Source of the DNA: Streptomyces sp. NBC_01267
GTDB lineage: Bacteria; Actinomycetota; Actinomycetes; Streptomycetales; Streptomycetaceae
Direction: 5' to 3'
Length of the DNA: 64,000 bases
Assembly: GCF_036241575.1 (NCBI RefSeq)
Contig: NZ_CP108455.1
Coordinates: 4,777,501-4,841,500, forward strand
Part shown: piece by piece, positions 24,311 to 32,741 of the stretch
How the letters are laid out: each line of letters starts with the position of its first letter
Position numbering within the stretch: position 1 is the first letter of the stretch
The notes under the pieces: generated by a model
What the model was told of the DNA's origin: nothing
What the model saw: only the letters and a program-made list of their open reading frames with translations
The model's database searches: none
Translations under genes and position numbers: made by a program

Positions 24311-25210
24311 ATGGCTGTTGCCAATTTTAATGCTGCCCCGTCCGCGTCCGCACACCCCCAGGCCAAGCCGGGGTACGGCAAGCGTTCCGCACCGGACCAA
24401 GCCCCGCGCCGTAAGGGCGATTTCGCGCATCTGCCGCCCCGTGAGGCGTACCTCGCCGCGTACATCGACCGGCTGCCCGAAGGCGCCGCGATGGACGTGA
24501 AGACCCTGGCCAAGGCCCAGCCGCAGTACGGGCAGCAGGCCGTCGCCGCCGCTCTCAACGCGCTTTCCGCAGCCGGTCATCTGCGCCGTATCCGCAGGTC
24601 CGTGGGGGAGGGCCGGACCCAGTGGGTGCAGCGGACGGCCTTCTCGCGGACCGCGCGGGAGGATTCCTGGTGGGCGCGGTTCCTGGACGGTGATGTGCCG
24701 CAGCCGGACGTGGTGCCCGCGCGGTCCGGGGCGTACGAGGCGCTGGCCTCCCTGGGGCGGGCCGACGTACGGCTGGTGCTCTCGGCGGGCGAGTGTGGCG
24801 CGCTGGAGGAGCAGGCCGGGGTGTGGCTGGCGCGGGACGGTGATCGCGGCCGGTTCGTAAGGGCGTTGACGGCGGGGCTGCCGTCGGAGGTCCATGCGGC
24901 GGGGGCGTTCGTACGGCAGCGGCTCACCGACAAGATGCCGCCGGAGCGGATGCCGACCGCCCCTGGTGCGAGGTCCGGGTGGGTCATGGAGTGCACGAAC
25001 TGTGGCCGCCCGGGAGCCCCCGACGCGCTGCCCGGCGGCATCTGCGCCGAGTGCCGCAGCCTGCCCCCGGAGGAGGTGCACCGCCGGGTGGCGACCCTGC
25101 GCGAGGCGGGCGGGCTGCGGTCCGCGCGTCCTGCGGGAGGCGAGAGCCGTGCGGGAGTGCGTTCGGCTCAGGTGTCGGCGCTGCGGCGCCGGTCGGGAGT
25201 GAACAGGTAG
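24311..25210 (+). CDS. Winged-helix (MarR-like) regulator with C-terminal zinc ribbon
   Basis: 299 residues, ATG after AAGGAAC. The start is Ala/Pro-rich. A winged-helix-like region follows (REAYLAAYIDRLPEGAAMDVKTLAKAQPQYG...ALNALSAAGHLRRIRRSVGEGRTQWVQ, about 40-110, given here with its middle omitted). The middle is helical, and the C-terminus holds CTNCG and CAEC knuckles (about 222-250), a zinc ribbon. The combination suggests a DNA-binding regulator. The last 43 bp overlap the convergent TetR gene. Confidence 0.75.
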   Translation: MAVANFNAAPSASAHPQAKPGYGKRSAPDQAPRRKGDFAHLPPREAYLAAYIDRLPEGAAMDVKTLAKAQPQYGQQAVAAALNALSAAGHLRRIRRSVGEGRTQWVQRTAFSRTAREDSWWARFLDGDVPQPDVVPARSGAYEALASLGRADVRLVLSAGECGALEEQAGVWLARDGDRGRFVRALTAGLPSEVHAAGAFVRQRLTDKMPPERMPTAPGARSGWVMECTNCGRPGAPDALPGGICAECRSLPPEEVHRRVATLREAGGLRSARPAGGESRAGVRSAQVSALRRRSGVNR

Positions 25211-25815
25211 GCGATTGCCATGTTGCTGAGCTCGTCCGCGTACCGGCGCATGGCCGCTTCTTCGGCGGGGTCGGGGCGTACGGAGTTGTGGAAGCAGGCG
25301 CCCAGGACGGCGCGGGCCACGGTGTCCAGTGCCTGCTGCGGCTGGGAGCGGCAGATCTGGTCGGTGTAGGGGGCTGCTGCTTCGAGCAGGAGGCGGTGGA
25401 GTTCGGTGATGGTGCGGGCGCCGCGATCCAGTGACCTGGTCGCCCGCGTGCGCAGCAACTCGGGGAAGAGGCTGCTGCTGTCGGCGAAGGACTGCAGCAA
25501 GGCGTGTGCGTAAGCGTCCATGACGCCGGGGAGTGAGGGCTCGGCCGTACGCAGTTGCTCGGCCACGTACTCCTCCCGGCGCTCCAGCATCCGGTCGGAC
25601 AGGGCGCTGATCAGCTGCTCTTTGTCTTCGAAGCGGCGGTAGATCGTGCCGACGGAGACCCCGGCGCGTTCCGCGACGCCGGCGATCGTCATCTCCTCCA
25701 GGCCGTCGGTGGAGGCGATCTCCTCGGCTGCCCGCAGTACGCGGGCCAGGGTCGCGGCACTGCGGGCCTGCCGGGGCTCCCGGTAGGCCGCTGGACGCTC
25801 CGGCTCCTCGGTCAT
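25168..25815 (-). CDS. TetR-family repressor
   Basis: 215 residues from ATG at 25815; ATG at 25824 is equally possible. The N-terminal HTH is typical: TLARVLRAAEEIASTDGLEE then MTIAGVAERAGVSVGTIYRR (about 20-60). The ligand-binding domain ends with ACFHNSVRPDPAEEAAMRRY. It is divergent from the unknown gene at 25940, and the interval contains overlapping inverted repeats that probably form its operator. The likely targets are itself and that neighbour. Confidence 0.92.
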   Translation of the reverse strand: MTEEPERPAAYREPRQARSAATLARVLRAAEEIASTDGLEEMTIAGVAERAGVSVGTIYRRFEDKEQLISALSDRMLERREEYVAEQLRTAEPSLPGVMDAYAHALLQSFADSSSLFPELLRTRATRSLDRGARTITELHRLLLEAAAPYTDQICRSQPQQALDTVARAVLGACFHNSVRPDPAEEAAMRRYADELSNMAIAYLFTPDRRRSADT

Positions 25816-25897
25816 GTCCCGCATGGTAGCGGCGGCGCTCTCACCAGGTCCTTTTGACAATTGATGTACTCCTCGGCCTCCTCGGCGTACGCTCGCG

Positions 25898-25921
25898 ATG
25901 CGAACGTGAATTCGCATTCAC
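25898..25921. promoter_or_regulatory. Probable TetR operator
   Basis: ATGCGAA-CGTGAA-TTCGCAT (25898-25917) is a perfect 7-bp-arm repeat. It overlaps a second one, GTGAAT-TCGC-ATTCAC (25906-25921). Both lie in the divergent region between the TetR gene and the gene at 25940. A TTGACA (25854-25859) is also present. Confidence 0.65.
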
Positions 25922-25939
25922 ATTTTAGGAGGTTCGACG

Positions 25940-26635
25940 ATGACCGACAACCAGACTCTCCCGCCCGTCACCGTGACGCTTGAGGCCGGCCCCACCGGCG
26001 CCGGGAGCATCGACGACTTCGAGCTCTTCTACGCCCGCCGCGCCCTGGAGCGCTTCCGGACGCTGCTGGGCCGCCAGGGGCTCCTCGACCTTCTGGCCGC
26101 GGACATCGAGGAGGGCAACGCCTTCCTGCGCGAGAGCGCTCGCACCTCCGACGGCAGCTTCAAGGCAGGCACCACCGTGCTCACGACGAAGGGCCTCACC
26201 TCGGGTGCCTTCCTTGCCTGGATGGACAAGGCGTTCGCGGGTGACGAGAGCGCACTCCTCGCGGCGCACCCCGAGCACTACGTGATGGGCACCGACTCCA
26301 TCGGAGCGCGCGTGGTGGAGAACATCGGCCCCCACGTCGCCGACTTCTACATGGGCGGCTGGGGAACGGAAGCTCTGGCCTGGGCCGCGGACGCGGACGA
26401 ACTCCTTCCGGAGTCCGAGTTTCCGCGCAAGATGTCCTCGAACCTCTTCCTGGCCGACGGCACCGTCGTCGGGCGGGCGCTGATCCAGTTCGGTGACACC
26501 GCCGACGGCTTCACCGCGAACCTGACGGTCTACTTCCCCGTCACGTGCCCGGACGAGGTCCTGGACCACCACCTGCGGCACTACGCCGTCGAGTTCAGGA
26601 ACTGGATCACTGCCGCCGCTGCCGCCCGCGCCTGA
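25940..26635 (+). CDS. Unknown protein controlled by the adjacent TetR
   Basis: 231 residues, ATG with a perfect AGGAGG 8 nt upstream, so it is well expressed when derepressed. I do not recognise a family. It has no signal peptide or membrane helix. The N-terminus is beta-like, followed by helices (DDFELFYARRALERFRTLLG), and two aromatic patches occur, HYVMGTDSIGARVVENIG and ADFYMGGWGTEA. The C-terminal half has DGFTANLTVYFPV. The fold may resemble a ligand-binding or NTF2-like enzyme, but I cannot support that. A clear terminator follows. Confidence 0.8.
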   Translation: MTDNQTLPPVTVTLEAGPTGAGSIDDFELFYARRALERFRTLLGRQGLLDLLAADIEEGNAFLRESARTSDGSFKAGTTVLTTKGLTSGAFLAWMDKAFAGDESALLAAHPEHYVMGTDSIGARVVENIGPHVADFYMGGWGTEALAWAADADELLPESEFPRKMSSNLFLADGTVVGRALIQFGDTADGFTANLTVYFPVTCPDEVLDHHLRHYAVEFRNWITAAAAARA

Positions 26636-26640
26636 GATCC

Positions 26641-26675
26641 CGTGTCGACGCCAGGGCCGCCCCGGCGTCGACACG
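26641..26675 (+). terminator. Terminator after the TetR-linked gene
   Basis: A perfect 12-bp stem (CGTGTCGACGCC and complement) with an 11-nt loop starts 6 bp after the stop codon. Confidence 0.85.
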
Positions 26676-26760
26676 CCGCGCGGACCGCCCGTCCGAGCGC
26701 GCCGCATCCGGCTCGCAGGACCATACGGCCGGCCTCAATTCCATGACCACCGGCTCGGCG

Positions 26761-27225
26761 TCAACTGCTGGACCGCTGTGCCCCGAGGCCGTCCTCCGCC
26801 GGGGCTTTCGGGGTCCGTTCGCGCAGGAGTTGGAGGAATGCGCGGGCGGCGGGTGAGGCGCCGGACGCGGTCCAGACCGCGCGCACCGTTCGCGGAGGCA
26901 CACCCGTCGTCGCCACCGCGCTCACCCCGGGCATGGTCGCTGCGGTGGCGGCGGGCACCAGGCCGATGCCGAGGTCGCGCGCCACGAGCTGTTCCAGCAG
27001 CGCCATGGTGTCGGCCTCGAAGGCGACGGTGCGGGTGACGCCCGCCGCCGTGAAGGCCGCGTCGTTGTGCCGGCGGATGCCGGAGCCGGGCGGCATGTCG
27101 ACCATGTCCTCCTCGGCCAGCCTGCCCGGCGTCACCTGCGCCGTTCCGGCCAGCGGATGTCCGGTCGGGACGATGGGGGCTGTGGCGGGCGCCTGCCTGC
27201 TGGCCTTCGCCGTGCTCGTGCTCAT
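26761..27225 (-). pseudogene. 5'-truncated LysR-type regulator remnant
   Basis: The frame encodes the C-terminal part of a LysR effector domain (IVPTGHPLAGTAQVTPGRLA, FEADTMALLEQLVARDLGIG and VPAATAATMPGVSAV), but the HTH and first half are absent. The first ~15 codons, up to the possible start at 27225, are unrelated. On the opposite strand, just upstream, 27180-27245 reads as a hydrophobic helix (AGACLLAFAVLVLIALAVRLP) resembling the C-terminus of an MFS transporter. One deletion thus seems to have removed both 5' halves of a divergent LysR/MFS pair. Confidence 0.6.
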
Positions 27226-27242
27226 CGCGCTGGCGGTACGCC

Positions 27243-27282
27243 TGCCCCCGTGCCCCCGTGCCCCCGTGCCCCCGTGCCCCCG
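27243..27282. repeat. Five 8-bp tandem repeats (TGCCCCCG)
   Basis: Perfect copies start at 27243, 27251, 27259, 27267 and 27275, immediately after the MFS-like hydrophobic fragment. Apart from this and the PadR promoter, 27226-27436 contains nothing recognisable. Confidence 0.9.
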
Positions 27283-27423
27283 TGACGCCCTGACCCCGGC
27301 CGTACGCGGTCAGGCAGCCGCGGCAGGGTGGGCGCGGTGTGGGCCGTACGGGTGCTGTCGTACCTCTTCCGGCCGCGCGAACCGTGCGGCTGTCCTGGTT
27401 GTGGTGTAGGACGCATCGCCTGG

Positions 27424-27429
27424 TACATT
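27424..27429 (+). promoter_or_regulatory. -10 box of the PadR-HAAS operon, leaderless start
   Basis: TACATT lies 7 nt before the ATG at 27437, and no ribosome-binding site is present. The surrounding TGTA...TACA spacing (27405-27427) could be a PadR autoregulatory site. Confidence 0.5.
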
Positions 27430-27436
27430 GCTATGC

Positions 27437-27829
27437 ATGGAACGCGGTAAGGCAAGTCCCAAGGCGCCGGAGAAGGTCGAGAGCCAACTCCGCAAAGGGG
27501 TTCTGGAGTACTGCGTCCTGGCTCTGATGCGTGACGGGCCCAAGTACGGGGTCGAACTGCTGAGCGCGTTGCAGGACACCGGGACCCTGGCGACCAGCCA
27601 GGGCACGGTCTACCCACTGCTGTCACGGCTGAGACGGGACGAACTCGTCGTCACCACCTGGCAGGAGTCCGCATCCGGACCGCCGCGGCGTTACTACGAA
27701 CTGACCGAGGCCGGGCACGCGGCGCTCGACGAGTTCGCCGGGATCTGGCCAGGATTCCGTGACGCCGTCGACCATCTCCTCACGCCGACCGCCGGGCATC
27801 GGCGCGACTCTGGAAAGGCACAACCATGA
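27437..27829 (+). CDS. PadR-family transcriptional regulator
   Basis: 130 residues. The winged-helix core is typical: RKGVLEYCVLALMRDGPKYG, then TSQGTVYPLLSRLRRDELV and a wing ending RRYYELTEAG (residues ~12-95). PadR regulators linked to HAAS-domain membrane proteins are common in Gram-positive bacteria and usually repress their own operon. The ATG at 27437 suits the -10 box at 27424. The stop codon overlaps the next start (ATGA). Confidence 0.93.
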   Translation: MERGKASPKAPEKVESQLRKGVLEYCVLALMRDGPKYGVELLSALQDTGTLATSQGTVYPLLSRLRRDELVVTTWQESASGPPRRYYELTEAGHAALDEFAGIWPGFRDAVDHLLTPTAGHRRDSGKAQP

Positions 27830-28416
27830 AGACCGACGACACTCTCGTCCGGGACTACCTCGCGGCCGTCGAGCGCGAGAGCGGGGCGCTGCCCCCGGCA
27901 GCCCGCCAGGAGCTCGTCGCCGACCTGGGTGAGCACATAGAGGTCGCGCTCGCCGAACGGCCCGGCAGCATCCGCGAGATCCTCCAGGAGGTGGGCGACC
28001 CGCGCACGATCGCCGCCACGGCGCTCCAGGAGCTCGGCCACACCCCTGACGCGCGCGCCCGCAAGCCCCGCCGTCGCCGCTCCCCGGCGTGGCTGCCGAT
28101 CACGCTCCTGCTGGTCAGCGATGTCCTGCCCTACGCGGCGCCCAGTGCCAACGTCCTGTCCTTGATCAGCGTCGCCTTCATGATCGCTGCCCTCGTGATG
28201 GTGTGCCGCGCCGGCCACTGGACGGCGGCCCAGAAGTGGATCGGCCTCACGCTGACCGTCATCCTCCCCGTGGTCCTTCACGTCGTCTGGTACGCCGTCT
28301 TCATCGCCCCTGACGACAGCCATCCGAGCGGGGCGTTCCGCTGGACGGTCGTCGCCTTCGTGTTCGTCCTGACACTCGTCGGCTGCGGGTGGCTGTGGCG
28401 CACCAAGCGCTCCTGA
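27826..28416 (+). CDS. HAAS-domain membrane protein, partner of PadR
   Basis: 196 residues in ATGA overlap with the PadR gene. The N-terminal HAAS-like helical domain shows RDYLAAVERESGALPPAARQ and EVGDPRTIAATALQELG (residues ~9-68). A basic RKPRRRRS hinge precedes four membrane helices (from about residues 88, 110, 142 and 172). HAAS proteins pair with PadR regulators and are thought to signal from membrane to regulator. Confidence 0.85.
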   Translation: MKTDDTLVRDYLAAVERESGALPPAARQELVADLGEHIEVALAERPGSIREILQEVGDPRTIAATALQELGHTPDARARKPRRRRSPAWLPITLLLVSDVLPYAAPSANVLSLISVAFMIAALVMVCRAGHWTAAQKWIGLTLTVILPVVLHVVWYAVFIAPDDSHPSGAFRWTVVAFVFVLTLVGCGWLWRTKRS

Positions 28417-28467
28417 GTGCACACCTCGGTGCCCACCTCGCAGGCCGGCGCGGAGTGCGCATCGCCT

Positions 28468-28539
28468 GCTGAGCCGCTGAGCCGCTGAGCCGCTGAGCCG
28501 CTGAGCCGCTGAGCCGCTGAGCCGGTGAGCCGCTGAGCC
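28468..28539. repeat. Nine 8-bp tandem repeats (GCTGAGCC) at the 3' end of the RHH gene
   Basis: Units run from 28468 to 28539 with one variant (GGTGAGCC). The array ends 1 bp before the TAA (28541-28543, minus strand) of the RHH gene and lies 51 bp after the HAAS gene stop codon. Every unit carries a TGA on the plus strand. Confidence 0.93.
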
Positions 28540-28540
28540 G

Positions 28541-28876
28541 TTATGCCGACCCGGGCCCGGATTCGCGGCCCGAGGCCGGGGGCCTGCCCCGCCGGGGGAT
28601 GGCGCCCGCGTCGCGCGGGAGGCGTCCCGCGTCGGCGAGCGCCCCGCGGAGCAGGAACTCGATCTGGGCGTTGGCGCTGCGCAGTTCGTCCGCGGCCCAG
28701 CGGGCCAGCGCGTCGTGCACGGACGGGTCCAGTCGCAGCAGGATCTGCTTGCGCGTCCGGGCCGCGCGTTTCGGCGGCGGAGCGCCGGAGGGGCCCGGGG
28801 TGCCGGGGGCTTCCTCGTTCACTGGCCCCTCCTCGTTCGCTGCGCCTTCCGCGTTCACTGGCCCTTCTGCGCTCAC
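28541..28876 (-). CDS. Small ribbon-helix-helix protein coupled to the SPFH gene
   Basis: 111 residues from GTG at 28876, which overlaps the TGA of the SPFH gene (GTGA). The head is a degenerate repeat ([19 protein letters not shown]). The RHH-type core is [20 protein letters not shown] then [18 protein letters not shown] (about 50-88), as in Arc/CopG-like proteins whose beta-strand contacts DNA. It has a disordered Gly/Pro/Arg tail. No toxin gene is adjacent, so an antitoxin role is not supported; it may be a local regulator. Confidence 0.8.
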   Translation of the reverse strand: MSAEGPVNAEGAANEEGPVNEEAPGTPGPSGAPPPKRAARTRKQILLRLDPSVHDALARWAADELRSANAQIEFLLRGALADAGRLPRDAGAIPRRGRPPASGRESGPGSA

Positions 28877-29886
28877 TGGTAGAGCGAGCCGGTGTTCAGG
28901 ACCGGCTGGACAGCGCGGTCGCCGCACAGCACCACCATCAAGTTGCTCACCATGGTGGCCTTCCGCTCCTCGTCCAGCTCGACGATGCCCTGCTCGCTGA
29001 TCCTGACGAGCGCCTGCTCGACCATACCGACCGCGCCCTCCACGATCTGCTGACGGGCCGCCACCACGGCCCCGGCCTGCTGCCGCTGGAGCATCGCCGA
29101 GGCGATCTCCGGCGCGTACGCGAGGTGGCTGAACCGCGACTCGATGATCCGGACGCCCGCCGCCCGCACACGCGCGGTCAGTTCCAGGGACAGCTTCTCG
29201 GTGATCTCGTCGGCGTTGCCACGGAGGGACAGCGCGTCCTCGTCGTGCGAGTCGTACGGGTACTCGATGGCGATGTGCCGGACGGCGGACTCGGTCTGGG
29301 TGGCGACGAACTTGCGGTAGTCGTCCACCTCGAACAGTGCCTGTGCGGTGTCCTCGACCTTCCACACCACGACCGCCGCCAGCTCGATCGGGTTGCCGTA
29401 GGCGTCGTTGACCTTCATCACGGGGGTCTCGTTGTTCCGGACCCGGGTGGAGATCTTCCGCGAGCTGGTCAGCGGGTTCACCCAGCGCAGGCCGTCCTGG
29501 CGGATCGTGCCGACGTACCGCCCGAAGAGCTGGATGACACGGGCCTCGCCGGGCGCGACCATCTTCACGCCGGTCATGCAGAACAGCGAGCCGAGCAGGA
29601 CGACGAGGCCGATGACGATCAGCGCGGCGCCGAGCCCGCCGCCACTGACGCCGCCGCCGATGAGCATCCCGATCCCGACGACGACGCCGAGTACGGTCAG
29701 CAACAGGGCGGCCCCGCCCGCCATGCCGTGGGCCTGGGTCTCCTGGACGTGCGGTGCGGGCATCGCCGGGGTGTCGGCCTCCAGTCCGGCCGATGTGGTG
29801 GCGTGGGGTCCCGCCGGGGCCTTCGGGGGTATGCCGGGAGTCTCGGGCGCGCTGGGTGTACCGGGCGTGCCGGGTGTACTGGTCAT
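28873..29886 (-). CDS. SPFH/band-7 (stomatin/prohibitin-like) membrane protein
   Basis: 337 residues, ATG with GGAG upstream. After a Pro/Thr-rich head come two membrane helices (about 58-78 and 86-105) and the SPFH domain ([40 protein letters not shown], then the helical [20 protein letters not shown], about 112-290). Such proteins form oligomeric microdomain scaffolds in the inner membrane. The 29887-30212 region upstream is AT-rich around 29973-29998 and must hold its promoter. The RHH gene follows with stop/start overlap. Confidence 0.92.
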   Translation of the reverse strand: MTSTPGTPGTPSAPETPGIPPKAPAGPHATTSAGLEADTPAMPAPHVQETQAHGMAGGAALLLTVLGVVVGIGMLIGGGVSGGGLGAALIVIGLVVLLGSLFCMTGVKMVAPGEARVIQLFGRYVGTIRQDGLRWVNPLTSSRKISTRVRNNETPVMKVNDAYGNPIELAAVVVWKVEDTAQALFEVDDYRKFVATQTESAVRHIAIEYPYDSHDEDALSLRGNADEITEKLSLELTARVRAAGVRIIESRFSHLAYAPEIASAMLQRQQAGAVVAARQQIVEGAVGMVEQALVRISEQGIVELDEERKATMVSNLMVVLCGDRAVQPVLNTGSLYQ

Positions 29887-30212
29887 GGGGTTCTCCGTCC
29901 TCGGGCTCCGGCCGTGACCGGTGCCGCCTGATCCTGCTCCCGTGAAGCTGATGCCGTGGGATGCTCTCGTGCAGAAATCAAAGTGATATCTAATTTCTAG
30001 CAGGCGCCCCGGGGGTGGGCAAGTGGTACGGGCCCGCCCGGTGCGGTCGCGGAGCAGTCGCTCGTATATGTCGTGAGCATGCGCGAACTTGAGCAGTGTC
30101 GGGCGGAGAGTGAACGCATACGGACCGTGTCGGTCCCTGACCGCGCGTTACGATGTAAAAAGGGCGCAAAACAGGTAACCCCAACGCGCAATAGGGCATC
30201 TTTCCCTGCGTG
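29887..30212. promoter_or_regulatory. Divergent promoter region of the SPFH and esterase genes
   Basis: This 326-bp interval has no convincing coding frame. Its most AT-rich part (29973-29998) contains AGAAAT...ATTTCT arms, 14 bp apart, around AGTGATATCT. On the plus strand TACGAT at about 30149 is a possible -10 box for the esterase. No riboswitch-like structure was recognised. Confidence 0.4.
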
Positions 30213-31397
30213 ATGAGCCTGACGGGGACCCCGTTCTTCCTGGCCGCGATCGCACTGATGGTCGTCGCGGTACTGCTGCCCCTGCTGCTGTGGGGACGGG
30301 TCGCCGGACCCGTGGCCCTGCGCGGTGCGGCGCGGCTGGTGATGGTGCTGTTCGCGCAGGCGACCGCGGTCCTGGTCGTCTTCGTCGCGGTGAACAACAG
30401 CAACGGCCTCTACGACAACTGGGCCGACCTGCTCGGTACCGGCGATCACGTCGTCGCCGCGCCCGAACTGGGCCCGGACGGCCTCGGCGGGCGGCAGTTG
30501 GCCGCCGAGCCGCAGCAGCGCGCCGTGTTCAAGCCGGTGAGCGACCCCCGGATGGGACCCGGCGTGCGCCGTACGGTGATGACCGGGCGGGTGTCCGGGG
30601 TGCGCGGCGAGGTGTACGTATGGCTGCCGCCGCAGTACAACGACCCCGCCTACCGGCACAAGTCCTTCCCGGTCGTGGAACTGCTCGCCGGGTTCCCGGG
30701 AACGGCCACGGCGTGGTTCGGGAACCTCAACGTGCAGACGCAGTTGGAGCCGATGATGAAGCGGGGCACGGTCGCCCCGTTCATCCTGGTGTCGCCGCGG
30801 ACCTCGCTCCTCGGCAACCAGGACACCGGATGCGCCAATGTGACCGGCGTGATCAACGCCGACACCTGGCTGAGCGTCGACGTACCGGAGATGGTGACCG
30901 ACAGCTTCCGGGCCCAGCGCGGCGCCCACGGGTGGGCCGTGGCCGGGTACTCGGCGGGGGCGCACTGTGCGGTGAAACTGGCGCTCGCGCACCCCGACCG
31001 GTACCGCGCGGCGGCCGGGCTCTCCGGCTACAACGACCCCGCCGCCGAGCACGCGTCCATCACCGCGAAGAACCCGACGCTGCGGCGCGACAACAATCCG
31101 CTGTGGATCCTGAGCCACGCCAAGAAGCCGCCGCACACCGCCCTGCTCATCACCGGGGCACGGCACGACGGCTACGACGACGGGCTGGCGCTGCGGGCTC
31201 ACGCCAAGCCGCCGACCACCGTGCAGGTCGTCCTGGTGACGGGCGGGCACAGCAGGGCGGTCTGGCGGAAGCAGGTCCCGGACGTCTTCACCTGGCTGAC
31301 CGCCGAGTTCCGGCCGACGGGGCCGCCGGGGCCGACCGGGCCGGCCGGTCCGACGGGCCACTACACGGGACGGGCGGCCCCCACGAAGGGCATCTGA
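30213..31397 (+). CDS. Membrane-anchored alpha/beta-hydrolase esterase (antigen 85/EsD-like)
   Basis: 394 residues from ATG at 30213 (GTG at 30210 also possible). Two to three N-terminal helices (TPFFLAAIALMVVAVLLPLL; ARLVMVLFAQATAVLVVFVA) tether a hydrolase domain. The domain has the start GEVYVWLPPQYNDP, the nucleophile elbow VAGYSAGA (about residue 248), a late Asp in GARHDGYDDG and His in TGGHS. It is probably an esterase or acyltransferase outside the membrane. The tail has collagen-like GPPGPTGPAGPTG repeats, and its last 37 bp overlap the convergent NlpC/P60 gene. Confidence 0.85.
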   Translation: MSLTGTPFFLAAIALMVVAVLLPLLLWGRVAGPVALRGAARLVMVLFAQATAVLVVFVAVNNSNGLYDNWADLLGTGDHVVAAPELGPDGLGGRQLAAEPQQRAVFKPVSDPRMGPGVRRTVMTGRVSGVRGEVYVWLPPQYNDPAYRHKSFPVVELLAGFPGTATAWFGNLNVQTQLEPMMKRGTVAPFILVSPRTSLLGNQDTGCANVTGVINADTWLSVDVPEMVTDSFRAQRGAHGWAVAGYSAGAHCAVKLALAHPDRYRAAAGLSGYNDPAAEHASITAKNPTLRRDNNPLWILSHAKKPPHTALLITGARHDGYDDGLALRAHAKPPTTVQVVLVTGGHSRAVWRKQVPDVFTWLTAEFRPTGPPGPTGPAGPTGHYTGRAAPTKGI

Positions 31398-32428
31398 TCG
31401 ATGGGCGCCAGCCTGACCGGGGCGCCGGGGTGCGGGGCGTGGATCATCTGGCCGTTGCCCACGTAGATGCCGACGTGGCTCACCCCGGAGTAGAAGAAGA
31501 CCAGGTCACCGGGGGACAGCTCGGAACGGCTCACCCGCTGGCCCGAGTTGATCTGGGTGTACGTGGTGCGGGGGAGCGAGACACCCGCCGAGCGGTACGC
31601 GGCCTGCGTCAGGCCCGAGCAGTCGAAGGACGACGGGCCGGTCGCGCCCCAGACGTACGGCTTGCCCAGTGCCCCGTAGGCGAAGGCGACCGCTTGCGCG
31701 GCGCGTGAGTTGGGCGCCAGGACCGCATCGCGGACCGTCGAGCGGTCGGCGGCGCCGGAGCCGTGCGGGCCCGGCGATCCGTCCGACGACCCGCCCCGGG
31801 ACTCGTACTGCGCGCGCTCGGGCGCGGAGAGCCGGGCGAGCAGCGCCTGCGCGGAGCGGATCCTGCTCTGCACCGCGGCCTTCTGCTTCTTCAGACCGGC
31901 CTGCTGGAGCCGGAGGTCGCCGAGCTTCGTGTGCGCCTCGGACCGCAGCTGCGCGAGCCTCCCGAGCTGCCGCTGCACCCCGCTGACCTCGGTGGCCTGG
32001 ACGTCGCCCGCACGCTCCACGTACGCGGCCCGGTCCAGGTACTGCGCGGGGTCGGAGGAGAGGAAGACCTGCACGGACGGGGAGACGGCGCCGTTGCGGT
32101 ACTGGGCGGCGGCCATCGAACCGAGCGCGGAACGGGCGGTGTTGAGCCGCGCGGTGGACCGGGCGGCCTCGTCCCGCAGGGTACGGAGCGACTTCTCCGA
32201 GGCCTTGGTCTGCTCCTTCGTCCCGTTGTACTTGTCGGTGGCGACCTCCGCCTCCTGGTACAGCTGGTCGACCTTGGCCTTGACCTGCGCGGGGGAGAGC
32301 TGGGGTGCCGCCTGTCCGACGCCTTCGAAGGCGGTGGCGGACGCGGCTCCCGCCAGCGCCACGGTGACGGCGGTCCGGGCCGCGGGACCGGTGAGCGGGC
32401 GTTGCTTGGGCTTTCGGTGAGCGGCCAC
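31361..32428 (-). CDS. Secreted NlpC/P60 peptidoglycan endopeptidase (RipA-like)
   Basis: 355 residues from GTG at 32428, aligned with the start of the paralogue at 34341. A leaderless start at ATG 32512 (after TAGCGT) is an alternative that would add 28 residues. Layout: Tat/Sec-type signal (AHRKPKQRPLTG then a hydrophobic stretch), a long coiled coil (about 35-215), a Ser/Gly linker, then NlpC/P60 with the catalytic Cys in SSFDCSGLTQAA and the His in SHVGIYVG (about 255-355). It should cleave stem peptides in cell-wall remodelling. Confidence 0.93.
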   Translation of the reverse strand: MAAHRKPKQRPLTGPAARTAVTVALAGAASATAFEGVGQAAPQLSPAQVKAKVDQLYQEAEVATDKYNGTKEQTKASEKSLRTLRDEAARSTARLNTARSALGSMAAAQYRNGAVSPSVQVFLSSDPAQYLDRAAYVERAGDVQATEVSGVQRQLGRLAQLRSEAHTKLGDLRLQQAGLKKQKAAVQSRIRSAQALLARLSAPERAQYESRGGSSDGSPGPHGSGAADRSTVRDAVLAPNSRAAQAVAFAYGALGKPYVWGATGPSSFDCSGLTQAAYRSAGVSLPRTTYTQINSGQRVSRSELSPGDLVFFYSGVSHVGIYVGNGQMIHAPHPGAPVRLAPIDQMPFVGAARPV

Positions 32429-32741
32429 GAGGGCGGTCCCGTCCTTCCGTACGTCCTTGCCGTGCCGACCGACGGCCGCCCGGTTGCGGGACGGCAGTGG
32501 GGAGTCGGTCATCTGTGCAAGGACGCTAAACCGGGAGTTACGGGAACGAGACCTCATCGGAGGAAGTGGTCATATCCGACCAGAGGTGGACCGCATGGTG
32601 ACCATGTCGGACCGTTTGGTTGTCGACGTCACCGGACATCGCGTAGTTCTCCGACCGAAGCCGGGGATGCGGTCCCGGACCGTACGGGAGTGTGCCGGGC
32701 GGTGTCGGAGGGCCGGAAGGGGGTGGCTAAGGTCGAATCCC

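Noticed and set aside
27180..27409. A plus-strand gene with a hydrophobic helix upstream of PadR
   Set aside because: Only one helix and a repeat-coded tail remain, without start signals. It is treated as a transporter gene scar.
28541..28876. Antitoxin of a toxin-antitoxin pair
   Set aside because: The RHH fold fits, but no toxin-like gene is adjacent; it is coupled to an SPFH gene instead.
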